Origin: SHWC01 sp945902735
GTDB taxonomy: Bacteria; Pseudomonadota; Alphaproteobacteria; UBA828
Assembly (NCBI GenBank): GCA_945902735.1
Contig: CAMDNF010000002.1
Span: 11,594 to 75,593, forward strand
Direction: 5' to 3'
DNA: 64,000 nucleotides
Part shown: piece after piece, positions 56,364-64,000 of the stretch
Position numbering within the stretch: the stretch's first letter is position 1
Layout: each line of letters begins with the position of its first letter
Notes under the pieces: model-generated
What the model was told of the DNA's origin: nothing
The model's database searches: none
The model's input: the letters and a program-made list of their open reading frames with translations, nothing else
Made by a program: the position numbers and the translations under genes

Positions 56364-57515
56364 TTTTCCCGTCAAGGTGCTTAAGACCGCGCGGCCCTGT
56401 CGCGTGGTGCTCAACCGTTGATCGCTCTCGATCAGAAAATCACCCTCGATCAGAGGCGCGCGCGTCGATGGCGGGCAGAGTTCGTCAAGGGTCATGCCGG
56501 TCCGTCGCGCGAAGGCTCTAAGATCGAGGCCTTCTTCCAACCGAAGCGACATCATCAACATCTCCTCGGCCCGTTCGCGCGGCGTCAATTCGGTCACCTC
56601 GGCGCTGCCCTCGCCCTTTTGCTCGACGGTCTCAAGCCAAGTTTCGGGTTTGGCATGGCAGCGCGTTGCGACCGCGCGTCCATCGTGCCGCACCAAACGG
56701 CCATGGGCACCGGGCCCGATGCCGGCGTAATCGTGATAGCGCCAATAGGCCAGGTTATGGCGCGATTCCTGGCCGATCGCCGCGTGGTTCGACACCTCAT
56801 AGGCCTTTAGCCCGGCGGCCTCGGTCAGGGTTTGCGTCAGCTCAAAAAGATCGAACGCGGTGTCGTCATCAGGCGGGGTGAACGCGCCGTCGCGCACCAG
56901 CGCGTGAAAGGGTGTGCCCTTCTCAATGGTGAGCTGATAGAGCGAGAGGTGGCCGCGCGCGAGCGATAACGCTTGGGTTAGTTCCGCCCGCCATTCGGCG
57001 GTGCTTTGGCCCGGCCGCGCATAAATCAAATCGAACGAAACGCGCTCGAACAAGGATTGCGCAATCTCGACCGCTTGAATCGCATCGCGCGCGCCATGTT
57101 GGCGGCCGAGGAAGCGAAGCGCGTCATCGTTCAGCGCCTGCACGCCGAGCGAGACGCGATTGACCCCGGCATCGCGAAACGCGGCGAGGCGCGAGGTTTC
57201 AACCGAGGTTGGGTTGGCCTCGAGCGTGATCTCAAGTTCGTCGGCGGGAATGAATCGATGGCGTGCCGCATCGATCAAGGCGGCGACGGTTTCGGGCGGC
57301 ATGAGCGAGGGCGTGCCGCCGCCGAAAAAAATTGTCTCAAGCCGGCGGGGACCGAGCGATCGCGCGGTTGTCTCGAGCTCGGCGAGCAACGCGTTGCGCC
57401 AGCGTGTTTGATCGACCGTGTCGCGCACGTGGCTGTTGAAGTCGCAATAGGGGCACTTCGATTTGCAAAACGGCCAGTGTACATAGAGCGACAAAGGTTC
57501 AAGGTTTGCCGTCAA
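56352..57515 (-). CDS. hemW: Radical SAM haem chaperone HemW
   Basis: HemW is a radical SAM protein formerly taken for a coproporphyrinogen III dehydrogenase; it binds and delivers haem. It is 387 residues. The cluster motif is LYVHWPFCKSKCPYCDFNSH (CxxxCxxC). FFGGGTPSLMP, TLEANPTSVE, GVNRVSLGVQALND and HNLAYWRYHDYAGIGPGAHG are family motifs. The additional Cys found in true HemN upstream of the motif is not seen. Start is TTG at 57515 overlapping rdgB by 17 bp; a TTG at the next LSLY is possible. Confidence 0.95.
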   Translation of the reverse strand: MTANLEPLSLYVHWPFCKSKCPYCDFNSHVRDTVDQTRWRNALLAELETTARSLGPRRLETIFFGGGTPSLMPPETVAALIDAARHRFIPADELEITLEANPTSVETSRLAAFRDAGVNRVSLGVQALNDDALRFLGRQHGARDAIQAVEIAQSLFERVSFDLIYARPGQSTAEWRAELTQALSLARGHLSLYQLTIEKGTPFHALVRDGAFTPPDDDTAFDLFELTQTLTEAAGLKAYEVSNHAAIGQESRHNLAYWRYHDYAGIGPGAHGRLVRHDGRAVATRCHAKPETWLETVEQKGEGSAEVTELTPRERAEEMLMMSLRLEEGLDLRAFARRTGMTLDELCPPSTRAPLIEGDFLIESDQRLSTTRQGRAVLSTLTGKLLA

Positions 57516-58131
57516 AACAAGCCTCGATCAATAGGGCGAAGGCGCGCGCGCGATGGCTGATCGCGTGTTTCGCGTCGGGGTGCATTTCGCCAAAGGTGAT
57601 GGCGTGGTCCTCGGCGATGAAGATCGGGTCATAACCAAAACCCCGGTCGCCACGCGGGGGGAAAACCAGCCCGCCCTGGATGATGCCTTCGAAGCTCTCG
57701 CAATGACCATCGGGCCAGGCGAGCGACAGCGCACAGACGAAATGGGCCTTCTGCCCGCTCGGCGCAAGGCCGCGCGCCCTCAATTCGCGTTCGACGCGCG
57801 CCATCGCCAGGTTGAAATCCTTGGTCGGCCCAGCCCAGCGCGCGGAATAAAGCCCGGGCGCGCCGTCCAATGCCGGCACGACCAACCCTGAATCATCGGA
57901 CAACGCGGGGAGCTTCGCGCCGATCGCCGCGGCGCGCGCCTTCAACTCGGCATTGGCGATGAAGGTCGTGCCGGTTTCCTCGGGTTCGGGCAGACCAAGC
58001 GCGGCGGCCGAGACGATTTCGACGCGAAAGGGCGCCAGCAGCGCCGCGATCTCGCGCACCTTGCCCTGATTATGGCTCGCGATGACGAGCTTGGAGCCTG
58101 CAAGCCGGCGGGCCGGCCGAGAGGACTTCAT
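57499..58131 (-). CDS. rdgB: dITP/XTP pyrophosphatase (RdgB/HAM1)
   Basis: RdgB hydrolyses dITP, ITP and XTP to keep deaminated purines out of DNA. It is 210 residues. LVIASHNQGKVREIAALLAP is the opening motif; TGTTFIANAELKARAAA, LSDDSGLVVPALDGAPGLYSARWAG and RGFGYDPIFIAEDHAITFGEM are the substrate and metal sites; SHRARAF closes. The ATG at 58131 gives a basic leader of 13 residues. The frame continues upstream over the palindromic repeat and is rejected. rdgB-hemW and rph-rdgB-hemW are standard neighbours. Confidence 0.96.
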   Translation of the reverse strand: MKSSRPARRLAGSKLVIASHNQGKVREIAALLAPFRVEIVSAAALGLPEPEETGTTFIANAELKARAAAIGAKLPALSDDSGLVVPALDGAPGLYSARWAGPTKDFNLAMARVERELRARGLAPSGQKAHFVCALSLAWPDGHCESFEGIIQGGLVFPPRGDRGFGYDPIFIAEDHAITFGEMHPDAKHAISHRARAFALLIEACFDGKP

Positions 58132-58162
58132 CGCGTCATCTCGGCGCTCGTTCCCTTTGCTC

Positions 58163-58254
58163 GTCATGCCCGGGCCGCCGGTGCGTGAGCCCGGCGTGAC
58201 CCGGGCATCCAGGTCCAACAAGACTGGATGGCCGGGTCTGGGCCCGGCCATGAC
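58163..58254. repeat. Palindromic repeat, family B copy 2
   Basis: The element begins GTCATGCCCGGG, carries CCCGGGCATCCAGG in the middle and ends GGGCCCGGCCATGAC, with complementary ends as in the copy at 35409-35481. Shared words in the same order are GTCATGCCCGG, CCGGGCATCCAGG, CCAACA, TGGAT-GCCGGGTC and CCATGACGA. It occupies the gap between rph and rdgB, both read leftward, without interrupting either gene. Confidence 0.82.
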
Positions 58255-58296
58255 GATGGGGGACAGGACTGACCCGGAGTCATCGGACTTACCCGC

Positions 58297-59019
58297 TTAC
58301 GGTTCCAGCTTCAGCGTCTTGCGCTGCAAGGCGGTCAGCTCGGTAATGCCGTGGCGGGCGAGTTTCATGAGGTTGAGCAATTGGGCCTGGGAAAACGGTT
58401 CGCGCTCCGCCGTGCCTTGGATTTCAACAATTCCGCCCGCGCGGGTCAGCACGAAATTGGCATCGGCCTCGGCGGTTGAATCCTCTTGGTAGTCGAGGTC
58501 CAGCACGGCCTCGCCGCCGACCAACCCGCACGATACCGCGGCCACTTGGTCGGTGAACGGCAAAGCGGCGATCTGGCCGTTCTGTAGTAATTTCTCGGTG
58601 GCGAGATGAAGGGCCACGAACGCGCCGCTGATCGCCGCCGTGCGTGTGCCGCCATCGGCCTGGATCACGTCGCAATCGAGGATGATCTGGCGTTCGCCCA
58701 GCACTGAAAGGTCGGTCACGGCGCGGAGCGAACGGCCGATCAGGCGTTGAATTTCCTGTGTGCGCCCGCCTTGGCGGCCGCGCGCGGCCTCGCGGTCGCT
58801 GCGTGAGCCGGTCGAGCGCGGCAACATGCCGTATTCGGCGGTGACCCAACCGCGCCCGGTATTGCGCAAAAAGGGCGGGACACGCTCCTCAACGCTCGCG
58901 GTGCAGAGCACCTTGGTATCGCCAAAGGAGACGAGGCAAGAGCCCTCGGCGTGCTTATTGACGCCGGTTTCAAGGCTAATCGCGCGCATTTCGTCGTCGC
59001 GCCGGCCGGAAGGTCGCAT
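58297..59019 (-). CDS. rph: Ribonuclease PH
   Basis: RNase PH trims tRNA 3' ends phosphorolytically. It is 240 residues from the ATG at 59019 (MRPSGRRDDEMRAISLETG). Motifs: EGSCLVSFGDTKVLCTASVEERVPPF, GWVTAEYGMLPRST (phosphate site), REAARGRQGGRTQEIQRLIGRSLRAV, ILDCDVIQADGGTRTAAISGAFVAL and DLDYQEDSTAEADANFVLT. It diverges from hrcA over 155 bp. rph-hrcA divergence is typical of alphaproteobacteria. Confidence 0.97.
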   Translation of the reverse strand: MRPSGRRDDEMRAISLETGVNKHAEGSCLVSFGDTKVLCTASVEERVPPFLRNTGRGWVTAEYGMLPRSTGSRSDREAARGRQGGRTQEIQRLIGRSLRAVTDLSVLGERQIILDCDVIQADGGTRTAAISGAFVALHLATEKLLQNGQIAALPFTDQVAAVSCGLVGGEAVLDLDYQEDSTAEADANFVLTRAGGIVEIQGTAEREPFSQAQLLNLMKLARHGITELTALQRKTLKLEP

Positions 59020-59174
59020 GGCTCTATCCCTTTTCGCTCGTTCGGCCACGCTCTTACGCGTCAAACCGCCGGCCCGCAACGTTGACGTGCCAGGGGGGGC
59101 GTCACTACATTCCATTGGTATTCCCCACCAGCGGCGTGAGCCGTTGATCTGGCGCGAATTTTAGCACCAAACCC

Positions 59175-60209
59175 ATGGCCCAAGACCTCAACGATCGGTC
59201 CCGCGACGTGCTTCGACGGCTTGTCGAAGCCTATATGGAAACCGGCCAACCGGTGGGCTCGCGCACGCTTGCCCGCAAGCTCAGCATACCGCTTTCGCCG
59301 GCCACGATCCGAAATGTGATGGCGGATCTGGAGGATGCCGGGCTGCTTTTCGCGCCCCACACCTCGGCCGGGCGCCTGCCAACCCAGCTTGGCCTCAGAC
59401 TGTTCGTCGACGGCTTGTTGGAGCTCGGCGCGCTGACCGATTCCGAGCGCGCCAGCATCGACGGCAAATGCCAGGCGGCCGGGCGTACGCTCGATGAGCT
59501 GTTGAGCGAGGCGAGCGAGACGCTTTCGGGCCTCTCGCGCTGCGCCAGCCTGGTTTTGGCGCCGAAATCCGATTTGCCGTTCCGCCAGGTTGAATTTGTC
59601 AGCCTCGGCCCGGGCCGCGCCCTCGTCGTGATGGTGATGGAGAGCGGCATCGTCGAAAACCGGGTGATCGACGTACCGGCCGGCATGACGCAATCGCATC
59701 TGGTCGAGGCGACCAATTTCCTCAATGCCCGGCTGGCCGGCCGTACGCTCGTGGATGCGATCGGTGAAATTCGCCGCGACCTCGATGGCCAACGGGCGCA
59801 ACTCGATTCGCTCGCGGCTAAGATCGTCGAAGCCGGCATCGCGACTTGGTCGGGGCAGGATCGATCGGGCGCGTTGATCGTGCGCGGCGAGGCCAATCTG
59901 CTGGACGACATTACCGTGGTCGAAGACCTTGAGCGCATCCGGGCGCTCTATGAGACGCTCGAATCGCGCGCCGGCCTGGTCACCCTGCTTGAGAGCGCGC
60001 GCGAGGCCGAGGGCGTGAAGATCTTCATCGGGGCAGAGAGCACGCTCTTCGGCAATACCGAATGCTCGCTTGTGGTCGCGCCCTTGCGCGGCAATGGCAC
60101 AAGGTTTGTTGGTGCAATCGGCGTGATTGGTCCGACGCGCCTCAATTATGCCCGCATTATTCCCATGGTTAGCCACACGGCCGCCGTGATCGGCCGGCTT
60201 TTGCGCTGA
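59175..60209 (+). CDS. hrcA: Heat-inducible transcription repressor HrcA
   Basis: HrcA represses chaperone genes by binding CIRCE operators and is activated by GroEL. It is 344 residues. The winged-helix start is DRSRDVLRRLVEAYMETGQPVGSRTLARK followed by LSPATIRNVMADLEDAGLLFAPHTSAGRLPT. The C-terminal GAF-like inducer region includes IFIGAESTLFGNTECSLVVAPLRGNG and ends IGPTRLNYARIIPMVSHTAAVIGRLL. I see no CIRCE element (TTAGCACTC-N9-GAGTGCTAA) upstream of hrcA, grpE or dnaK here, so its operator is probably at groESL elsewhere. Confidence 0.96.
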   Translation: MAQDLNDRSRDVLRRLVEAYMETGQPVGSRTLARKLSIPLSPATIRNVMADLEDAGLLFAPHTSAGRLPTQLGLRLFVDGLLELGALTDSERASIDGKCQAAGRTLDELLSEASETLSGLSRCASLVLAPKSDLPFRQVEFVSLGPGRALVVMVMESGIVENRVIDVPAGMTQSHLVEATNFLNARLAGRTLVDAIGEIRRDLDGQRAQLDSLAAKIVEAGIATWSGQDRSGALIVRGEANLLDDITVVEDLERIRALYETLESRAGLVTLLESAREAEGVKIFIGAESTLFGNTECSLVVAPLRGNGTRFVGAIGVIGPTRLNYARIIPMVSHTAAVIGRLLR

Positions 60210-60252
60210 TCCGACCCCGATTTAGCCGATAAATGGACTTTCAGAGGACGAT

Positions 60253-60855
60253 ATGATCGACGATCCGCGAACGAATGGCGGTGAAGAAACACCCGCTAAT
60301 GACGACCGAAGTGCCCAATCCGACGCGCGGGAGGGAACACCCGACCTGGCGCAAGAAGTCGCCACTCTCAAGGATCAGCTGCTGCGCACGCTGGCCGAGC
60401 TTGAAAACACCCGCCGGCGGGCTCGCAAAGAGGTCGATGACGCCTCTAAATTCGCGGTCGCCGGCTTTTCGCGGGAGGTTTTGGGTGTGGCGGACAATCT
60501 GGCGCGGGCCTTGTCGAGTGTGCCGGCCGAAGCGCTCGGCGCCGACGAGCGCTTGGCCGCGCTGCACCAGGGCGTCGAAATTACCGGGCGCGAGCTTGCG
60601 GCCGTGCTCGAACGTCAGGGCATCAAGCGGGTTGACCCCGCCGGTGAGCGATTTGACGCCAATTTGCATCAGGCGATGCTCGAAGTGCCGAGCCAAGATC
60701 ATCCGCCGGGCACGGTCGTTCAGGTGTTGCAAGTCGGCTATACCATCGCCGGCCGATTGCTTCGCCCGGCGCTGGTCGCGGTCGCAAAGGCGGCCCCGTC
60801 CGGCGAACCGGAGGCGGATGAGGGCCGCGGCGGCCGGATCGATACCCAGGTTTAG
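60253..60855 (+). CDS. grpE: Nucleotide exchange factor GrpE
   Basis: GrpE releases ADP from DnaK. It is 200 residues. A disordered acidic start leads to a long coiled coil (LAQEVATLKDQLLRTLAELENTRRRARKEVDDASKFAVAGFSREVLGVADNLARAL). The beta-domain at the C-terminus contains FDANLHQAMLEVPSQDHPPGTVVQVLQVGYTIAGRLLRPALVAVAK, the family signature. A GAGGACGAT ribosome-binding site precedes the ATG. It follows hrcA by 43 bp. hrcA-grpE-dnaK-dnaJ order is seen here in one direction. Confidence 0.97.
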   Translation: MIDDPRTNGGEETPANDDRSAQSDAREGTPDLAQEVATLKDQLLRTLAELENTRRRARKEVDDASKFAVAGFSREVLGVADNLARALSSVPAEALGADERLAALHQGVEITGRELAAVLERQGIKRVDPAGERFDANLHQAMLEVPSQDHPPGTVVQVLQVGYTIAGRLLRPALVAVAKAAPSGEPEADEGRGGRIDTQV

Positions 60856-61038
60856 GGGCGCGTGTGGCCGAATTCCAACGCGTGTGGCGGATTACGCTCG
60901 GTCTGTCCTTGCGGGCGGCGAATCCGCTCCCATATAACGGCTCGAACACTTGGTCCGCGTGGTTAAGCGCGCGGTAATAAATGGGGGCACGGGCGGTGCC
61001 GTTTGGACCGCCTCATGCCTGCTAGAAGGTAGGAACAG

Positions 61039-62994
61039 ATGAGCAAGATTATCGGTATTGATCTCGGCACCACGAATTCCTGCGTTGCCGTGATGGAAGG
61101 CAAGACCGCGCGGGTCATCGAAAATGCCGAGGGCATGCGAACGACACCCTCGATCGTCGCCTTCACGCAAGACGGCGAGCGGCTGGTCGGCCAATCGGCC
61201 AAGCGCCAAGCGGTGACCAATCCGGAAAACACCATCTTTGCCATCAAGCGGTTGATCGGGCGCACCTTCAAGGACCCGATGACGCAGAAGGACATCAAGA
61301 TGGTGCCCTATCGCATCGCGCAAAATTCGAACGGCGATGCCTGGGTCTCCGCGCGTGGCCAGGAATATTCGCCGAGCCAAATCTCCGCCTTCACGCTGAT
61401 GAAGATGAAGGAAACCGCGGAGGCTTTCCTCGGCGAAACGGTCGATAAAGCGGTCATCACCGTGCCCGCCTATTTCAACGACGCGCAGCGCCAAGCAACC
61501 AAGGATGCCGGGCAGATCGCCGGGCTCGAAGTGGTGCGCATCATCAACGAGCCGACCGCGGCGGCCCTTGCCTATGGCATGGATAAAAAGAAAACCGGTA
61601 CGGTCGCGGTTTATGATTTGGGCGGCGGCACGTTCGACGTCTCCGTGCTTGAGATCGGCGATGGCGTGTTCGAGGTGAAGTCGACCAATGGCGATACGTT
61701 CCTTGGCGGCGAAGACTTCGATATGCGGCTGCTCAATTATCTCGCCGAAGAATTCAAGAAGGAAACCGGTATCGATTTGCGCGGTGATCGGCTCGCGCTG
61801 CAACGCCTGAAAGAATCAGCGGAAAAGGCCAAGATCGAACTCTCCAGCGCGATGCAGACCGAGATCAATCTGCCGTTCATCACGGCCGATCAATCTGGGC
61901 CGAAGCACCTGAATATGAAGCTGACGCGCGCCAAGCTCGAGGCGCTGGTCGATGATCTGATTCAAAAAACCATCGACCCCTGCCGCGCGGCGTTGAAGGA
62001 TGCCGGCCTGACCGCCGGTGAGATCGACGAGGTGATTCTGGTCGGCGGCATGACGCGCATGCCTAAAATCATCGAGACCGTGAAAACGTTCTTCGGTCGC
62101 GAGCCGCACAAGGGCGTCAATGCCGATGAGGTGGTGGCGATCGGCGCGGCGATTCAGGCGGGCGTGTTGCAGGGCGATGTCAAAGACGTGCTGCTCTTGG
62201 ACGTCACGCCGCTTTCGCTCGGAATTGAAACCCTGGGCGGGGTGTTCACACGCTTGATCGAACGCAACACCACGATCCCGACCAAGAAAAGCCAGGTTTT
62301 CTCAACCGCCGAAGATGGTCAAACCGCGGTGACGATCCGCGTGTTCCAAGGCGAGCGCGAAATGGCGAGCGACAACAAACTGCTCGGCCAATTCGATTTG
62401 CTCGGCATTCCACCATCGCCGCGCGGCATGCCGCAGATCGAAGTGACGTTCGATATCGATGCCAATGGCATTGTCAGCGTATCGGCGCGCGACAAGGCAA
62501 CCGCCAAGGAACAACAAATCCGCATTCAGGCCTCGGGCGGCCTGTCGGACGATGATATCAAGCGCATGGTCAAGGATGCCGAGGCGCATGCCGAGGAAGA
62601 CAAGAAGCGGAAAGAGCTGGTTGAAGCGCGCAATCATGGCGAAGGGTTGGCTCATTCGTCCGAACGCAATTTGAAGGAGCATGGCGACAAGATCGGCGCC
62701 GCCGAGCGTGGCCAGATCGAGGGCGATATTCAGGCGCTGCGCGATGCGATGAAGGGCGAAAACGTCGAGGCGATCAAGAGCAAGACCGAGCAACTCGGCC
62801 AATCCTCGATGAAGCTTGGCGAGGCGGTCTATAAGGCGAGTCAGGCGGAAGCGGCTGGTGGCGGCGCAAGCGATTCGGGCGGCGCCAACGGTTCTGACAT
62901 GCATGAGCCGAGCGGGAACGCGCCTGAGGAAGGCGTTGTCGACGCCCAGTTTGAAGAGGTCAAGGACGACGAGAAGAAAAAAGGCGCGCGCTAA
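61039..62994 (+). CDS. dnaK: Molecular chaperone DnaK (Hsp70)
   Basis: DnaK is the ATP-driven Hsp70 chaperone. It is 651 residues, full length. The nucleotide domain has KIIGIDLGTTNSCVAVMEG, AVITVPAYFNDAQRQATKDAG, VYDLGGGTFDVSVLEI and VILVGGMTRMPKI. The substrate domain starts LLLDVTPLSLGIETLGGV and the lid follows. The C-terminal tail ends DAQFEEVKDDEKKKGAR, with the DA-FEEV motif usual in proteobacteria. An AGGAACAG ribosome-binding site precedes the ATG. 183 bp separate it from grpE; I could not assign a sigma-32 promoter with confidence. Confidence 0.99.
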   Translation: MSKIIGIDLGTTNSCVAVMEGKTARVIENAEGMRTTPSIVAFTQDGERLVGQSAKRQAVTNPENTIFAIKRLIGRTFKDPMTQKDIKMVPYRIAQNSNGDAWVSARGQEYSPSQISAFTLMKMKETAEAFLGETVDKAVITVPAYFNDAQRQATKDAGQIAGLEVVRIINEPTAAALAYGMDKKKTGTVAVYDLGGGTFDVSVLEIGDGVFEVKSTNGDTFLGGEDFDMRLLNYLAEEFKKETGIDLRGDRLALQRLKESAEKAKIELSSAMQTEINLPFITADQSGPKHLNMKLTRAKLEALVDDLIQKTIDPCRAALKDAGLTAGEIDEVILVGGMTRMPKIIETVKTFFGREPHKGVNADEVVAIGAAIQAGVLQGDVKDVLLLDVTPLSLGIETLGGVFTRLIERNTTIPTKKSQVFSTAEDGQTAVTIRVFQGEREMASDNKLLGQFDLLGIPPSPRGMPQIEVTFDIDANGIVSVSARDKATAKEQQIRIQASGGLSDDDIKRMVKDAEAHAEEDKKRKELVEARNHGEGLAHSSERNLKEHGDKIGAAERGQIEGDIQALRDAMKGENVEAIKSKTEQLGQSSMKLGEAVYKASQAEAAGGGASDSGGANGSDMHEPSGNAPEEGVVDAQFEEVKDDEKKKGAR

Positions 62995-63115
62995 TCGGGC
63001 CGCCATTCCTTTGATTGATACCGGGCTTCATTTGACCGTGTCGCGTTGCGCTTTCTTGCGTGCGCGCTGCGGCGCGGCCTGATTCCAAGACCTCAAGGGT
63101 CGGAGACGCGGGTTC

Positions 63116-64000
63116 ATGGCGAGCAAGGATTATTACGAACGGCTCGGCGTTTCGCGCGAAGCCAATCTCGACGACATCAAGAAGGCGTTTCGCAAACTCG
63201 CCATGCAGCATCACCCGGACCGCAATCCGGGTGACAAAGCGGCCGAGCAGCGCTTCAAGGAATATAACGAGGCCTATGCCGTGTTGTCCGACAAGGACAA
63301 GCGTGCGCAATACGACCAAATGGGCCATGCCGCGTTCGAAGCCGGTGCCTCTGGCGGTGCTGGCGCCAGCGGCGATTTCCGCTCGAGCTTTGCCGATGTG
63401 TTCGACGATCTGTTCGGCGAGTTCATGGGGCAGCGGCGCGGCGGGCGGCGCGGCCCGGCGCGCGGCGCCGATCTTCGTTACAACCTCGAAATTTCGCTCG
63501 AAGAAGCGTTTGCCGGCAAAAAGGTACGTATTCGTGTGCCAGCCTCGGCGGCGTGCGAGCCCTGTCGCGGCACCGGCGCCAAAGCCGGCGCCAAGCCGAT
63601 CACCTGCGGCACGTGCGGCGGCGCCGGCAAGGTGCGCGCGCAACAGGGCTTCTTCACGATCGAGCGCACTTGCCCAACCTGCCAAGGCGCGGGCGAGATC
63701 ATTTCCAACCCGTGCGAGGTGTGCCGGGGCCAAGGCCGCGTCCAAAAGGAAAAGCATCTCTCGGTCGATATACCGGCGGGCGTCGAAAGCGGCACGCGCA
63801 TTCGTCTAGCCGATGAGGGCGAAGCGGGCGCACGCGGTGCACCATCCGGCGATCTCTATATTTTTCTGACCGTCACGCCGCACCAATTCTTCAAGCGCGA
63901 TGCGCTGAACGTTTATTGCCGCGTGCCGATCCCGATGACGACGGCCGCGCTTGGCGGCACGATCGAAGTGCCGGCGCTTGGCGGCTCGCGCGCTCGCCTC
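63116..64000 (+). CDS. dnaJ: Co-chaperone DnaJ, 3' end outside the window
   Basis: DnaJ stimulates the DnaK ATPase and presents substrates. The first 295 codons are present; the C-terminal peptide-binding and dimerisation part is cut by the window edge. The J domain (DYYERLGVSREANLDDIKKAFRKLAMQHHPDRNPGD) has an intact HPD. A glycine-rich segment follows. The zinc domain has four CxxCxGxG modules (CEPCRGTGA, CGTCGGAGK, CPTCQGAGE, CEVCRGQGR). The ATG at 63116 is 121 bp after the dnaK stop. Confidence 0.98.
   Translation, partial: MASKDYYERLGVSREANLDDIKKAFRKLAMQHHPDRNPGDKAAEQRFKEYNEAYAVLSDKDKRAQYDQMGHAAFEAGASGGAGASGDFRSSFADVFDDLFGEFMGQRRGGRRGPARGADLRYNLEISLEEAFAGKKVRIRVPASAACEPCRGTGAKAGAKPITCGTCGGAGKVRAQQGFFTIERTCPTCQGAGEIISNPCEVCRGQGRVQKEKHLSVDIPAGVESGTRIRLADEGEAGARGAPSGDLYIFLTVTPHQFFKRDALNVYCRVPIPMTTAALGGTIEVPALGGSRARL

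Noticed and set aside
59020..59174. CIRCE-like TTAGCAC before hrcA
   Set aside because: Only the left half is present (TTAGCACC near 59160) with no matching GAGTGCTAA arm.
60856..61038. Sigma-32 promoter before dnaK
   Set aside because: A CTTG is present near 60948, but no acceptable -10 element lies at the right distance, so no promoter is called.

Overview
The window is a gene-dense, GC-rich chromosomal segment (roughly 62-63% GC by eye) from an alphaproteobacterium, most likely a Rhodospirillales-type lineage. The order-level guess is inference. The alphaproteobacterial call rests on gene order: leuS-lptE-holA, parB-parA-rsmG-mnmG-mnmE, rho-hemJ-hemH-hemE, the DUF299-maf-aroE-coaE-dnaQ block facing it, secB-fxsA-tim44-mltA, hslUV facing the his operon, and rph-hrcA-grpE-dnaK-dnaJ. 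No rRNA, tRNA, CRISPR array, insertion sequence or prophage was seen.

The best-supported non-coding feature is the probable chromosomal replication origin in the 0.4-kb gap between hemE and the DUF299 kinase gene (about 23196-23622). This is the Caulobacter Cori/Rickettsia position. The gap is relatively AT-rich, has one perfect DnaA box and one near-perfect inverted box, and the flanking genes diverge from it. About 14 kb to its left lie parA, parB and a near-perfect parS site embedded in the 5' end of rsmG, so origin firing and segregation functions are close together.

Region by region. 1-2.3 kb: a truncated porin and a TPR-sulfotransferase fusion. 2.4-7.2 kb: DUF3576 lipoprotein, leuS, lptE, holA. 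7.2-12.9 kb: parB, parA, rsmG, mnmG, mnmE on the minus strand. 12.9-19.1 kb: an accessory block (ferredoxin, DUF6489, YyaL-like protein, ogt, dienelactone hydrolase, quinone oxidoreductase, DMT transporter) that separates mnmE from rho and carries palindromic repeats. 19.2-23.2 kb: rho and the haem genes. 23.2-23.6 kb: origin. 23.6-27.2 kb: DUF299, maf, aroE, coaE, dnaQ. 27.3-30.4 kb: secB, fxsA, Tim44-like, mltA. 30.5-34.8 kb: a lactate utilisation operon lutA-lutB-lutB'-lutC with a tandem lutB duplication. 34.8-38.2 kb: smr, a SOUL lipoprotein, hslU, hslV. 38.4-44.4 kb: the histidine cluster hisB, DUF2628, hisH, GNAT, hisA, hisF, TPR protein, hisE, HIT protein. 44.5-53.7 kb: accessory enzymes (amidase, an AT-rich putative nuclease, GNAT, formamidase-like, comM, PhyH-type dioxygenase, cupin, gshB, SirB1, BON lipoprotein). 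53.7-58.1 kb: yraN, rsmI, an LpoA-like lipoprotein, hemW, rdgB. 58.3-64 kb: rph, hrcA, grpE, dnaK and a truncated dnaJ.

Most genes are core housekeeping genes packed with 4-bp stop/start overlaps. The less ordinary material is the oriC/parS architecture, the tandem lutB paralogues with a perfect intra-operon hairpin, two families of palindromic repeats, a SOUL gene lying between direct repeats that include the last codons of hslU, a triplicated Shine-Dalgarno unit before hslV, and one AT-rich foreign-looking gene. I did not find a convincing new multi-gene defence or mobile system.
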